Positions 10,652 to 22,274 of a stretch of DNA of 64,000 nt are shown here, in pieces. The notes beneath the pieces were generated by a model that ran no database searches, had not been told where the DNA came from, and was given only the letters and a program-made list of their open reading frames with translations. The stretch is from NCBI RefSeq assembly GCF_028476545.1, contig NW_026733003.1, positions 1 through 64,000 on the forward strand, written 5' to 3'. Source of the stretch: Physella acuta (lineage: Eukaryota > Mollusca > Gastropoda > Physidae). Positions within the stretch are counted from its first letter, which is position 1, and every line of letters begins with the position of its first letter. The translations under genes were made by a program, and so were the position numbers.

Positions 10652-12305
10652 TCCACATTTCTTGTTTCTAATTTAAATTTTTTTCATCGGGAAGGCTTTA
10701 CACATCTTGACCAGATACATCCAGCTTAAAAAAAAAGGCAATAATTTTTTCCTTTTATCTCCATGTGGTGCTTGAATTGAATAGCTAAAAAAAAAACCCA
10801 GCCAATTTTTAAAGTAACATCCAACCTGTTCATGGTGCTATCCAATCATTGATCTAAAGAGATTAATTGATCTCATCAGTGCCAAGTCAGTCCAGCAGTT
10901 CATATCTGTGTAACGTTAACCAGCTACATTATGGAATATGTAGATTATGTCAATGTTAACACCTACATAATAGAAACAGCCACAAAAGTGATGATAAACA
11001 AAAATACAAACTTGAGTTTCAAGTCCAATATTCCAAAAGATGAACAATAAACAAAGGATAACTTTTTGCCTATCATGTTCATAATGAAGTTTTCTATAAA
11101 TAGGAAAATAACTCATTTTCCAGGAACAATTATTTTTTCCATGTTCTCTGATATTTTTTTCCACTGTATAATTTTTGTCATTCCTAATTTGTTTTTTGTT
11201 TTTTAATTGAGTGATGAATTTACTTAAGTTGATAACTTTTTAGCATTAAAAATTTTCTTTGTGCATATTTTTTGTATACTAATCTTTAAAGGTTTTAGGG
11301 CAAACATTTTTTTTTCTGTACATTAAAAAAAAAACAACTATTTACTATTTTAAAATAATGAATCCATATTGGCTTAAAAGGATTAGTTTTCAAAAATTGT
11401 CCTTTGTTAGAGAAAAAAACAAAGAGGTGCCATGTGACCACACTGATGGATCAGCTCTATTGGGTACCTGGCTCGTGTTAGGGAAAGTGAAGTCGGCTAA
11501 CCCAACTTTCCCTTAAGTCGAGGTCTCTGAAACAGTTGAACTCTACTTCACCTGCCCCCCGTGGACCATCGTGGTTCAAAAAAGGTTTTTTTTTCTTTAC
11601 ATGACTGTACTACCACAGCAGGATGTACCTGATCCTTTCACTGAATGAGGCTGTCAGTGATATGTTAACAGGTTGTCAGTGATGTGTTAACAGGTTGTCA
11701 GTGATGTGTTAACACTTGGCTAAAAATGGAAGAGAAACTAACTGACTCTGGGACATTGTTGTCCTGTACATTATGTATGTGTGGACACATGACCATTGGT
11801 TTATCATGTGGCCAGATTACCCTGGTCACATGACTGGCCAGATTTTTTTTTAAAATGTTGTGTGATATTGGTTTGATGGAGTGGATTGAATGTATCTGCA
11901 ACTAGCACGTCATATTTGAGAAAGGGGCAGACAATTTAAAAACAAACTTCACATCTGATGTTGGCAGAAAGATTTTTGATTTTTTTAAAAATGTATGTTT
12001 TGAAAATATTTTAAAATAAAAACCCCACATATTTGGTTAAATATAAAAGCTTTACTTCAAAATGCAGGCACTAATTGCTTTTAACATATTGAGTAAAATC
12101 CAATTTTTTAAAAATTAAATTGAAATAAAATATAAATGTATGCCCGGTTTACTCTAATAAATTAAGAAATGTGTGGTAAATTGTTCAATGAAGTCAAAAT
12201 ATTTTTTTTTTATAATTAAAAAAAAAACATGCAAAAATTAAGTCGGTACATTGTCAGAGAGCTTTCACTGTGGGGCCTTTGTTGTTTTTTTTTTTTAAAT
12301 ATTTG
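10652..12305 (+). other. 3' flank/3' UTR of the alpha-mannosidase gene
   Basis: AT-rich sequence after the TAA stop. AATAAA motifs occur near 11045 and 12014, either of which could end the transcript. A headless S1 SINE lies at about 11430-11585 and a 22-bp triplet repeat (GGTTGTCAGTGATGTGTTAAC) at about 11648-11712. No further gene is seen. Confidence 0.5.
11430..11585 (+). repeat. SINE family S1, 5'-truncated
   Basis: The body phrases GGGTACCTGGCTCGTGTTAG, GGGAAAGTGAAG, GTCGAGGTCTCTGAAACAG and GAACTCTACTTCACCTGCC match other S1 copies. The tRNA-like head is missing. Confidence 0.7.
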
Positions 12306-12309
12306 TAAG

Positions 12310-12560
12310 GTCAGTATGTAGTGTCTGTATTTCTGATCACTATGAATGCCTACTGCCTGTATGTGTGGTCTGTATGTACTGCCTGTATGTCTGGTCAGTA
12401 TGTACTGTCTGTATTCCTGGTCACTATGAATGCCTACTGCCTGTATGTGTGGTCAGTATGTACTGTCTGTATGTGTGGTCTGTATGTACTGCCTGTATGT
12501 ATGGTCAGTATGTACTGCCTGTATGTCTGGTCAGTATGTGTATGTTCTGTATACTGCCTC
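12310..12560 (+). repeat. ~24-bp minisatellite
   Basis: Tandem variants of GTATGTACTGCCTGTATGTC and TGGTCAGTATGTACTG, with a longer unit holding GATCACTATGAATGCC. It keeps frames open by period only. Confidence 0.8.
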
Positions 12561-13430
12561 TGTGAATGGCGATTGATCGCGTATTGTTCAAAGGAGACTT
12601 GTATTACAAATACTTCCTGTCTATCGCTGGCCTACATTATGGTGCAATCTTCTTCAGTGTCAATGTCATAAACATTGCTAGCTTCAATGTAAACAAATGT
12701 TTTTGTTGCAGTTTCATTCAGAGTTTATTTCAGGCATTTACAATTAATATAGAACACATATAGGCCTTCTTTAACCATTCTTGCCCCTATCCTAAGAAAA
12801 AATGTATGAAAGAAACACTGGTTTTATTTACTCAAGAAGTGGCATTAAAATTCCACCCAATTTCCAGTCATTTGTTTTTATCAATTATTTTTCTCTCCCA
12901 GACTTCAGTTGTAAAAGAGCTTAACCGCTATCTAACCTTGATCAAAGTTATTGAATAATATCCATTTAAAATGATTTGAACTCATTGAAGATGTATTGTT
13001 TTGATGAACAGATTAATCAAATTGGTTTGTTATGTGTTGATTGAACTATTTATTACTGATGATTTTTTTTTATGTCATTGAATTTATTTTTAAAAGTGTC
13101 CACCTTTTACCTGTTTTAATCAAATTAAATACTAAACTTCAGATAAAAATGAAATTTTTTGTGTTTTCGTGACTGAAAACTCTGTTGTGTTGATTCACTT
13201 TTTGCAAGCTTTTGCTAAAATATGTAAAAGATCTCTGTGTAGCCAAAGCTTTTATGAAAGTGAATTAGTATTATTTTTCTTATTTTCATTTCATTTAAAA
13301 GCTTGCTATTAGAAAAAAAAATTTCTATTTTTTTTTTTTTTACAATTTTAACAACTTACAATTACGATATGTCCAATATTCCCAAACTGTCAAAATTGCC
13401 ATAAAATATTAAACCACACAGACATAAAAA
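12561..13430 (+). other. Intergenic AT-rich sequence
   Basis: Nothing supportable: A/T runs and no coding-like open frame. Confidence 0.5.
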
Positions 13431-13435
13431 TAAAT

Positions 13436-13645
13436 GGGACGGTGTGGTCAAATGGTAGAGCATTCACCTGCAAAGCGGAAAGTCTGGAGTTCGGTTCACC
13501 TGCTGGATTCTCTAGGACGCCATCAGTCCACCCAGCTCTAATGGATACCTGGGTAAAGTAATTGTGGCGGGGCATAGAGTGCTGATCCTTCATACGCCGA
13601 GGTCTGTGAAACATGTGAACTCTACTTCACCTACCACATGAAAGG
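13436..13645 (+). repeat. SINE family S1, well-preserved copy
   Basis: Head GGTGTGGTCAAATGGTAGAG (box A-like) and GGAGTTCGGTTCACC (box B-like). The body follows: CAGTCCACCCAGCTC, TGGATACCTGGGTAAAG, GGGGCATAGAGTGCTGATC, GAACTCTACTTCACC. Confidence 0.8.
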
Positions 13646-13892
13646 ATACTTTATTTTTACAGACATTGAGACGAAAGTTGGACACCTCTATAAATAAGCT
13701 TAGTATTACCGTGACGGAAAATGAGCCAATCAGAAGAAAGTTATATTTAAATCTGGTGTTACCCCGACCTGGCACAGTTGGAAAGTTTAACATTTGTTTC
13801 TTAGCCATGATGTCGAAATCTTACTTTTTAGGGTGACCCGGAAGGGTTTCCTGGTGGCTTTTTATTGGAGTTGACAGAATCAACCCTAAACA

Positions 13893-14072
13893 ATCGCCGT
13901 CGTCGAGTCGGTTTAGCTCGTGGTTGCTAAACCGATACGTCCCGAGTTCGAATCCCCCGGGCAGATGAGTCTCGATCAAACTTCCTTGGATGATCAACGG
14001 ACCCTTAACAAAGTTGACACGTAATCTTTAATTGTGTTGTTGGGGAATATTCCATCCAACATTAAAATTAAG
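13893..14072 (+). repeat. tRNA-derived SINE, family S2, internally shortened
   Basis: Head CGTCGAGTCGGTTTAGCTCG with box B-like GAGTTCGAATCC. The tail is the S2 signature (AATTGTGTTGTTGGGGAATA, then TCCAACATTAAAATTAAGAA). Compare the full-length copy at 45705-46008. Confidence 0.75.
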
Positions 14073-14358
14073 AACAAAGTAGGAAAAATATCTTTGCCCG
14101 CACATTGTGAAATGCTGCCATACAAGGACATGATCAATCTGGCTTTCCTGTATGAAGATCTGGTGATATTCAAGTAGCCTTGTGATGATTTCGCCATGGG
14201 GAAAAATCTTGCTCTCGATGGTAAGTTCAATTGTGAAGAGTTCTACATTCTCATTCATTCTCCCCTATTTTATTGGCTCCTATATCTGTTGTCTCTGTCT
14301 GTGTCGTCTCTGTGTGTTGCCTCCTCTCCGGAAGTTTCATAAGACCCCCCCCCCCTTC

Positions 14359-14592
14359 CCAGAGTTTCTTCCAGGCATCCCCCCCCCCCCACCCCCGAAG
14401 AAAGTCTACCTCCCCCCCCCCCGCCCCCCCCCCCCCCCCGAACGAGATGGAATTTATATAGTAATCATATACTTTAACTAGTGTCCACCCCCCCCCCCCC
14501 CGGAAAATGTAGACCGTCGTCCCCCCCCCCCCCCCAAAATGTCAAGCCCCCCCCCCCCCCCCAGGAGAAAAAAAGTGTCTGGAAGAACCACT
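14359..14592 (+). mobile_element. MITE family M2 (CAGAGTTTCTTCCAG ends), C-run rich
   Basis: It begins CAGAGTTTCTTCCAGGCATC and ends GTGTCTGGAAGAACCACTG, imperfect terminal inverted repeats. Between them are several C runs of 12-18 bases separated by conserved spacers (GAAGAAAGTCTACC, GATGGAATTTATATAG, ATGTCAAG). At least seven other copies or relics in the window share this layout. No transposase; a hAT-type origin is inferred from the ends and from 8-bp duplications at better copies. Confidence 0.75.
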
Positions 14593-14783
14593 GCACATAG
14601 TAATGAAGATCCGTTGGAGCCAGGATACAAATCTGACTGCTGATGCGATAAGACAGTGTCTTGTTCTTTCTCGACTTTTCGATCGTTTTGTCAATAGAAG
14701 GCTACACCTGTTTCCCGTGGGCCGTCCTCATTCTCCTTGCACGCGGAGAGCAGTGCCTCTCCCGTCTGGGTCTTCATCTCTCC

Positions 14784-15152
14784 CAGAGGCGTAGCGAGGG
14801 CGAGGCGGGGGGTGTGGACCGCACCGGGCGACAGCATTTAGGGGGGTGACACCAAGGCAAAAAATTGCAAAATATACAAAAGAGAAATGCTTTTTCTGCC
14901 AGTTCCATTAATGATTAATTAAGGTTAAATAGTCTGTTAAGTACAAATCGACAACTATTACAAGAGGGTGGAGGTGACACCATGACGTAAACGTGCTAAC
15001 TATAGAGAAAACAATGCTATATCCAACTGTATTATTAACAGACTATAGATAAACATCGTTACTATTAAGTCTGCAGTGACTAACGCATATGCACATGCAT
15101 GTACGCGTATGCGGCATATATTTAAATTATAGGCCACACACACATATTTATG

Positions 15153-15223
<71 letters not shown>

Positions 15224-15373
15224 CATGTATATAGTACGTGTTAAATATTCGGCGCCTTGTTTTGCTCATTTCGCTCCCCCTACAACGAAAACCTGGATAC
15301 GCCTCTGGTGTCACCCCCCTAAATGGTGTCACCCCGGTGCGGTCCGCACACCCCCCCCCTCGCTACCCCTCTG
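14784..15373 (+). mobile_element. MITE family M3 (GGCGTAGCGAGG ends) around a (TA)n
   Basis: Starts CAGAGGCGTAGCGAGG and ends CCTCGCTACCCCTCTG. Both ends carry the M3 signature, inverted relative to each other (GTGTGGACCGCACCGGG left, GGTGCGGTCCGCACAC right). The interior contains TTTGCAAAATATA-type M3 sequence and a (TA)n at about 15157-15221. A second internal end (GGATACGCCTCTGGTGTC, ~15293) suggests two copies joined or nested. No clean target duplication is seen. Confidence 0.6.
15157..15221. repeat. (TA)n microsatellite
   Basis: Uninterrupted TA repeat of about 32 units inside the M3 element. Confidence 0.95.
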
Positions 15374-15584
15374 TATATACTCTCCGGTATAGATTTGAAG
15401 GGAGGGGGTGTGAGGGGGTCACCATCCACCCGTTTCAAGTCGAAGCGCCATCAGGATGTCCCTCGAGTTCACAACATACACGTAGGCCTACACAACTAGA
15501 AGACGAACATACACACAATTTGCCGCAAGTATTGACTCTGTTATCAAACACCAACACACACACACACACACACACAAACTTACA

Positions 15585-15855
15585 CACACAACTATTCGCA
15601 AGACTTGACTCTGTTGTCAAAGACCAACACTATCATTGAGGCATATGTAACGCATGTATTTATATGCTGTATTTCAACACCATCTGACACGTTTGGAAGA
15701 GTCGACTTTGCTAGCATGAACTTGACAGCCGTGGGCTATAAAACCACATCCGGAATTGGAGCAACTGTGGTAGTGATGGGGGAAAATTTCTTGCCTCGTC
15801 TGAAAATAGTTCGTGAAACAATAGTTATATTCATTTTTTTCCCAATTTTCTAATT
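15585..15855 (-). repeat. Duplicated flank segment of the lectin unit, copy 1
   Basis: About 250 bp is clearly homologous to 25735-25985 (shared GCATGTATTTATA, TTTGCTAGCATGAACTTGAC, GCAACTGTGGTAGTGAT). On the minus strand it holds a TATA-like TATAAATACATGCG. It sits about 1.75 kb 3' of lectin copy A, as the other copy sits about 2.1 kb 3' of lectin copy B, so it marks the boundary of the tandemly duplicated unit. It may be a promoter or regulatory segment; the plus-strand open frame is not convincing as a gene. Confidence 0.6.
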
Positions 15856-15944
15856 TTATAGCACTTTAAAATAACATGTGGCAGTGGGGTCAAAGAATAC
15901 ATCAAGGAAATATAACATATTTCCATATTGTTTGTCTTCTTCTT

Positions 15945-16192
15945 CTTCTTCGTGCTTAATTTTAGTGTTGGAAGGGATCCCCTCCAACACAATTAAGTAT
16001 ACGTGTCTACTGGTTATACGTCGATAGCATTTGTCCAACCAAGAACAAATTACAAGGCAGCAGATGTTTGATTTTGGAGTTGTCTCTCCTAGATGAGTGG
16101 CTAACGAGCCTCATCTGCCCGAGGGTACGAACTGGGGACTTTTCGGTTTAGCAACCATGAGCTTTACCGACTCGACCACGCCGATTTATCAT
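15945..16192 (-). repeat. SINE family S2, reverse copy
   Basis: Reverse-strand S2. The A/AAG-rich tail appears as CTTCTTCTTCTTCTTCGTG, then GGAAGGGATCCCCTCCAAC, TTGTCCAACCAAGAACAA and GGCAGCAGATGTTTGATTTT. The tRNA-like head is at GTTTAGCAACCATGAGC and CGACTCGACCACGCCG. Confidence 0.75.
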
Positions 16193-16247
16193 CAGTAGCT
16201 TGGTATTGTTTCAACATTGGTGTACTGGAAATTAAGTACTAAGGTTA

Positions 16248-16640
16248 CAAGGTAGCTCGGTCGAATGGTTCGACCACTAACCCCCAGTAGCGTAGCGAGG
16301 GGGGGGGGGGGGCGGGGGCATATGTCCCCAGGCGCCGACCATAGGGGGCGCCAAAATGGGTTGGAAAAATAAATTGAAAGTTTGAGGGGGGGGGTGCAAA
16401 TCGAAATCTTGAGGGGGGGAAGGGTGCAAATCGAAAAGTTTGTCCCTAACCTGCCGGGAAGGGTCGCTACGCCTTTGACTAACCCTATATTTAAGTTCGA
16501 ATCCCGGTGTTCTAGTCCGCAATGTGTCTCTGAGTCCACCCAGCTCTGATGGGTACCTGACTCAAGTTAGGGAAGAAAAGGCGGCTGGACATAATGTTGA
16601 TCACACTATCCTTTCAAATGTCGAGGCCACTAAGGTATGA
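16248..16640 (+). repeat. SINE family S1 split by a MITE
   Basis: The S1 head (GGTAGCTCGGTCGAATGG, CCACTAACCC) is separated from its box B and body (AAGTTCGAATCCCGG, GAGTCCACCCAGCTCTGATG, GGCTGGACATAATGTTGATC) by the element at 16285-16477. Confidence 0.75.
16285..16477 (+). mobile_element. MITE family M1 (GGCGTAGCGA ends), nested in a SINE
   Basis: Starts CAGTAGCGTAGCGAGG and ends GGGTCGCTACGCCTTTG. The body has the M1 landmarks ATATGTCCCCAGGCGCCGACC, GCGCCAAAATGGGTTGG, AATTGAAAGTTTGAGG and GTGCAAATCGAAA, each beside G runs. The 8-bp duplication ACTAACCC (16276-16283 and 16478-16485) shows insertion into the S1 SINE, so the SINE is older. Confidence 0.85.
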
Positions 16641-16946
16641 AGTGGTCATTTATTTTTTTCTTGGGAATTAAGTGATTTCTCCATATTTTTAATAAAACCG
16701 TCAAAATATCTTAAATACGTTATTAGCGTAATTATACGTCGTCTTAATACAGTCTAACTTTTTGTATTCTTCAAAACTTTTCTGACGTTGACTTTAACTT
16801 CATCATATCCATGCAACATTTTCTACGGTTGGCCTAGATTTGAATTTTGATTTTACCTTTCTTTTCTATTTCCCCGTGTCATTTTTAGCCGTGTATTTGT
16901 TGTTATGTTCTTTATTAAGCGTGCGGAGTAATTGTTTACTAGTCTA

Positions 16947-17343
16947 TGGGGTCATCCATAAATGACGTCACAATTGTAGGGGGGGGGGTCCGTAATTTTT
17001 TGACGATGTGTGATGAGGGGGAGGGGGGGGGGGGTCAGATGTTGCGTCGTCACATTTTTGCATTATAAAAAAACAATGTTAGAAAACGAATTTTAGACGT
17101 TATTTCGCGTTTTAGAAAACTGTTTTAATAAATTGTAATAGTTTTAGACAAGATTTTGGAAAAAAATATCGATGTTTAAAAAAAATTCAACTGCAATTTT
17201 GAGGGGGGGGGGGGTGTAGGTTGAGGTGTGACCCGTCATTTTAGGGGGGGGGGGGTCTGGCTTTTTGTGACGACGTGTGACGGAGGGGAGGGGAGAGGGT
17301 AAAAATCGTCAAAAAAAGCGTGACGTTATTTATGGATGACCCC
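16947..17343 (+). mobile_element. MITE family M4 (GGGGTCATCCATAAATGACGTC ends)
   Basis: The left end GGGGTCATCCATAAATGACG is mirrored on the right by CGTTATTTATGGATGACCCC, giving terminal inverted repeats of about 24 bp around 395 bp. The interior has four G-run blocks, GTGACG motifs near the ends and TTCGCGTTTTAGAAAACTG. A TA may flank both sides, but the target duplication is unclear, so I do not assign a superfamily. A second copy, itself interrupted, is at 57715-58316. Confidence 0.75.
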
Positions 17344-17382
17344 TATCACGTGACCCAGGTTAAAACGGGAACGTTTACAATC

Positions 17383-20300
17383 TTACTTTTTCGTGCAGAC
17401 TACGGCGTGGTAGTCCTCTGAACAGCTGGCGTAGTTCCATGAGTAGTTCTCCATAGGATCCAGATAGACACACATCGTCTGCCCGACGAAGTGAGGCAAG
17501 CCGTTTTTAAAATTGGAGATTCTGTCAAGTTTATAAATCGTGCAAGTTTAATTATTAAAGTTTAGTACCGTTTTGCGAAATAAGTACAGAAGTGGGGTAT
17601 ACTATCTTTAAAATTGGAGATTCTGTCAAGTTTATAAAATCGTGCATCGCACTGTTAAAATTTCATTGTTTGGCAAAATATTTACTGAAGTGTGAAGTGA
17701 GTCGGGTGTCACCCGGTGCGGCACTTAATGGTGTCACCCCAAAGTCAACAGTTAACAGTCAACAATTGTTTCACCATAATTAACCATTTAACATAAACAT
17801 TTGCATCTGTGTTTCTCGTTAGAGTCCAATAAATGTGACGTTTGTGTAACAATCTACATGGGGCCTTTCGTTGCTAGCGTCCCACTTATGGGACGCTTAT
17901 TGTACACTTGATATAACGAAGTAGTTAAAAAAAATTGTTACTCTTAAATTTTTATCAGATAGAAATATGGTACTACTACAAGTTTCAAATGTATTTTTTT
18001 TTACTTAAAATGTTAATATTTTAGAAGATATGCATTTTCCTGTGCGCATGTTTTCCTTTTTCCGACTTTTTGACAAGTCCTGCAAAGCCGGCGCTATAAC
18101 ATTTTTCTAAATTATTTTTTTTTTCACAAAATACACAGGGGAGATTTTAAAAAGGGGAGATAAAAAAGGGGAGATAAACTCACGGTGGATAAAACGTCGA
18201 TGTCCAGAAGAGGCTCACGGTCCGCTCCCTGAAAGCCAGGTGACCGATGCGGCCGTCCAGCCAGATGGGATGTTTGATGTTGTTCTCTACGGGGGTTTGA
18301 AACAAATGTACGCACATGCTCAGTGCAGCCCAAGGCTATTTTTAATTTATTAGCTAACATAATGTTGTTCAGCATTCAATTTTAATTTTTTTTTTTTTTT
18401 TTAATTTTTTTTTTACATAAAATATTACCAGCAACAAGTTAATATAATTTGTTAAGGTAAAGTATCCTTTCGACCCTAATTGGGTAATGACCTAGGTATA
18501 GGAAGGCATAGTGTGGTCAGCACTATGCCCAGAGGCCTTTACTTTCCCTATCGTGAACCAGGTGCCAGTGGCGTAGCTAGGATTTTTGGGCCCCTATGCA
18601 AAAAGTGTTAGTGGGCCCCTCAGAGGCGTAGCGACCCTTCCCGGCGACCGGGGACAAACTTTCGATTTGCACCCCCCCCCCCCCCCTCAGACTTTCGATT
18701 TGCACCCCCCCCTCAGACTTTTGATTTGCAACCCCCCCCCCCCCTTCAAAATTTCGAAAAAGGGCCCCTATTTGCCTTGGGCCCCTATGCCTTCCTTACG
18801 CTAGCTTTACGGTAGCTACGCCACTGCCAGGTGCCCAATCAGAGCTTAGTGAATCAGGGACTCCAGGGGTCCGAACTCGAGACATTCCGGATAGCAGTCG
18901 ATCGCTCTACCATTCGAAAGTTTGACTGTTGTTTTTGTTTTTTTCGTTAATAAAAGACTCCATCATCTTTTCCCGTTCGTGACCAAGACACATAGGGCAG
19001 GTGAAGTAGAGTTCATCTGTTTCAATGGCCCCTGGCATACAAGGGGATAATGTTATCACCACTAAGCCCAACCGCCTTTCATCTCTAACCTATGAGCTGA
19101 GTGGACTCAGGGACATTCTACTGTTTTGAACCCGAATTCGAACTCGAGATTTTCGGGTTAGCAGTATAACGCTCTACCACTAGGCCTCGATATCCTTAAA
19201 AAAAACAAGATTTCTTACTTTTAACAAATTGTTCGATCTCCCTCTGCCGTTTCCACGAGAGAATCTCAAAGAGGGCGGCGTTTGTATTTGGCACAGACTT
19301 TCTGGGGGTAGAGGCGACAGGTTGGCATCGCTGTGGGCTGCACTGGTGGTCAGTCATGTTTGGTACAGTCATGTTTGGTTCAGTCATGCTTTAGTGCAGT
19401 CATGTTTGGTACAGTCATGCTTGGTACAGTCATGTTAAGTACAGTCATGCTTGGTACAGTCATGCTTGGTACAGTCATGCTTGGTACATTCATGTTTGGT
19501 TCAGTCATGCTTGGTACAGTCATGCTTGGTACAGTCATGTTAAGTACAGTCATGCTTAGTACAGTCATGCTTGGTACAGTCATGCTTGGTTCGGTCATAT
19601 TTGGTACAGTCTTGTTGATACAATCATACTTAGTCTAGTCATGTTTGGTACAATCATGCTTGGTACAGTCATGCTTGGTTCAGTCATATTTGGTACAGTC
19701 ATATTTGGTACAGTCATGTTTGGTAGAGTCATGCTTGGTTGAGTCATATTTGGTACAGTCATATTTGGTACAGTCATGTTTGGTACAGTCATGCTTGGTA
19801 CAGTCATGCTTGGTTCAGTCATATTTGGTACAACCATGTTTGGTACAGTCATGTTTGGTTCGGTCATATTTGGTACAATCATGTTGATACAATCATACTT
19901 AGTCTAGTCATGCTTGGTTCAGTCATGCTTGGTACAGTCATGCTTGGCACAGTCATGCTTGGTTCAGTCATATTTGGTACAGTCATATTTGGTACAGTCA
20001 TATTTGGTACAGTCATGTTTGGTACAGTCATGTTTGGTTCAGTCATGTTAAATACAGTCATGTTAAGTACAGTCATGTTTGGTATAGTCATGTTAAGTAC
20101 AGTCATAGTCCAGTCATGTTTAGTCTAGTCATGTTAAGTACAGTCATGCTTGGTACAGCCATGTTTGGTACAGTCATGCTTGGTACAGTCATGCTTGGTA
20201 CAGTCATGATTGGTACAGTCATGCTTGGTTCAGTCATATTTGGTACAGTCATGTTTGGTACAATCATACTTAGTCTAGTTATGCTTGGTTCAATCATGCT

Positions 20301-22189
20301 TGGTACAGTCATGTTTGGTACAATCATGCTTGGTACAGTCATGCTTGGTTCAGTCATTATTGGTACAGTCATGTTTGGTACAATCATGTTTAGTACAGTC
20401 TGCTTTTTTACAGTCATGCTTGGTTCAGTCATGTTTGACGATAGGGCTGGTAAGTAGGTCAATAAACAGTTCCATGGCTCATGCAGGTTTTATTGAGCCG
20501 TAGAACTGTTTGGTGACCTACTTACCAGCCCTAAAGTGGGCTGATGCCATTGACCACCAAAATGATGAAGAGGACGGGTACATTTACACATACACATGTA
20601 ACTCCTAGAGAGTGGGGGGGGGGGGGGGGGACATACAACATACAGAGTTGATTCCCAGAGGGGGGGGGGGGGCGGGGGGCATTACAACGTGCACATGGAA
20701 CTCCTAAAGGGGAGGGGGACCGTTACAACACAAACAGTCAACTGTTAGTGGGGGGGGGGGGGAGGGGACGACGACGACATATTCAACATGGGGGGGGGGG
20801 GGAACACGATGACGACGTCATATTCAACACGGGGGGGGGGAGACACGATGACGACGACATATTCAATATAGGTAACTCCATTGGCGTCGCTAGATCGGGT
20901 GTCCCCCGGTGCGGCATCTCATGGTGTCACCCCCCCCCCCCATTATTTTTCTCTGTAAATTTTGCATTTGGTGTCACCTCCCCCCCCCCCCCCCCCGGAA
21001 AAAGCTTTAAAGTGTTCACATTTAATACTAATAATGTTTATCTATAGTAGTCGGTTGTTGATACAGCTGGGTGTAGCATTGTATTTCTCTATAGTTTGCA
21101 TGCTTACGTCATGGTGTAACCCGCCCCCCCCCCTACCCCTACCGGGTCTGGATCGTGGTTATGTACTTTAAATACTTTCTAACTCTAAATAACCATTCAT
21201 TAAACTGGCAAAAAAAAAAAAAAAAAAAACTGATTATTCTATAAATCTTGCAACTTTTTGTCTTGGTTTCACCCCCCCCCCCCCACCTAAATGGTGTCAC
21301 CCGGTGTGGTCCACCCCGCCCCCCCCCCCACACCTCCACCCCCGACTGGTGACGCCTCTGGGTAACTCACCGCTGCCTCTCGGCTCCTTGCATACCCAGC
21401 AAACTTGAAGCAATGCTCGCCTATGGGTGCAAATCCTGCCGGACAGAACTCAATCTCTCCTGGGTGTCGGACTGAAAATATACAACTTGGAAGAATCTAT
21501 TCGTGGCAGAGGCGTAGCGAGGGGGGGGGGGGAAGGGGGGCATATGTTCCCGGGCGCCGACCTCAGGGGGCGCCAAAATGGGTTCGAAAAATAAATTGAA
21601 AGGTTGAGGGGGGGTGCAAATCGAAATCTTGAGGGGGGGGGGTGCAAATCGAAAAGTTTGGCGCCGGGAAGGGTCGCTAAGCCTCTGCTTCGTGGTGATA
21701 TTTTATTTGGAAATGTTGGCTCCTCTTAGCTTACAGTAGATTGGGTTTTAATGAAGCTATTTTTAGCTCGGAAGCTAGGGGCAGTAATTCATCTAAGGGA
21801 AAAAACTCCCAAAGTTAAACAACTTTTACTTTGGATATTGTTCTTGGGCGTAGAAAAACTTTGGCATTCAGAAAGTAAAACAGACTGACATTGTAATCAA
21901 TTGAGCAAACGGTGCTTAATATGATGACATATTATATTTAATCATTTTGAGGAATTCCCTTTAATTTAATATTATATGCATTTTAACAACATCGTAATAA
22001 TTTTTTAAGTATTTTGATAGGCCTTTCGAATAATTCTCATTAGAATCTATTATGTTTACCATACGTTAACCCAGGGGTCGGCAACCTTTTGAGACGGAAG
22101 AGCCAAAAGTAACAATTTACAAAATCTCCCACCTTTGAAAGAGCCACTAACATTTTAACTTCAATATTATGATCTTTGATTAGTATTAG

Positions 22190-22274
<85 letters not shown>

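Noticed and set aside
19333-20457. Several 70-130 codon frames on both strands (pentapeptide repeats)
   Set aside because: By-product of the 15-bp array in lectin A intron 2; open in several frames at once.
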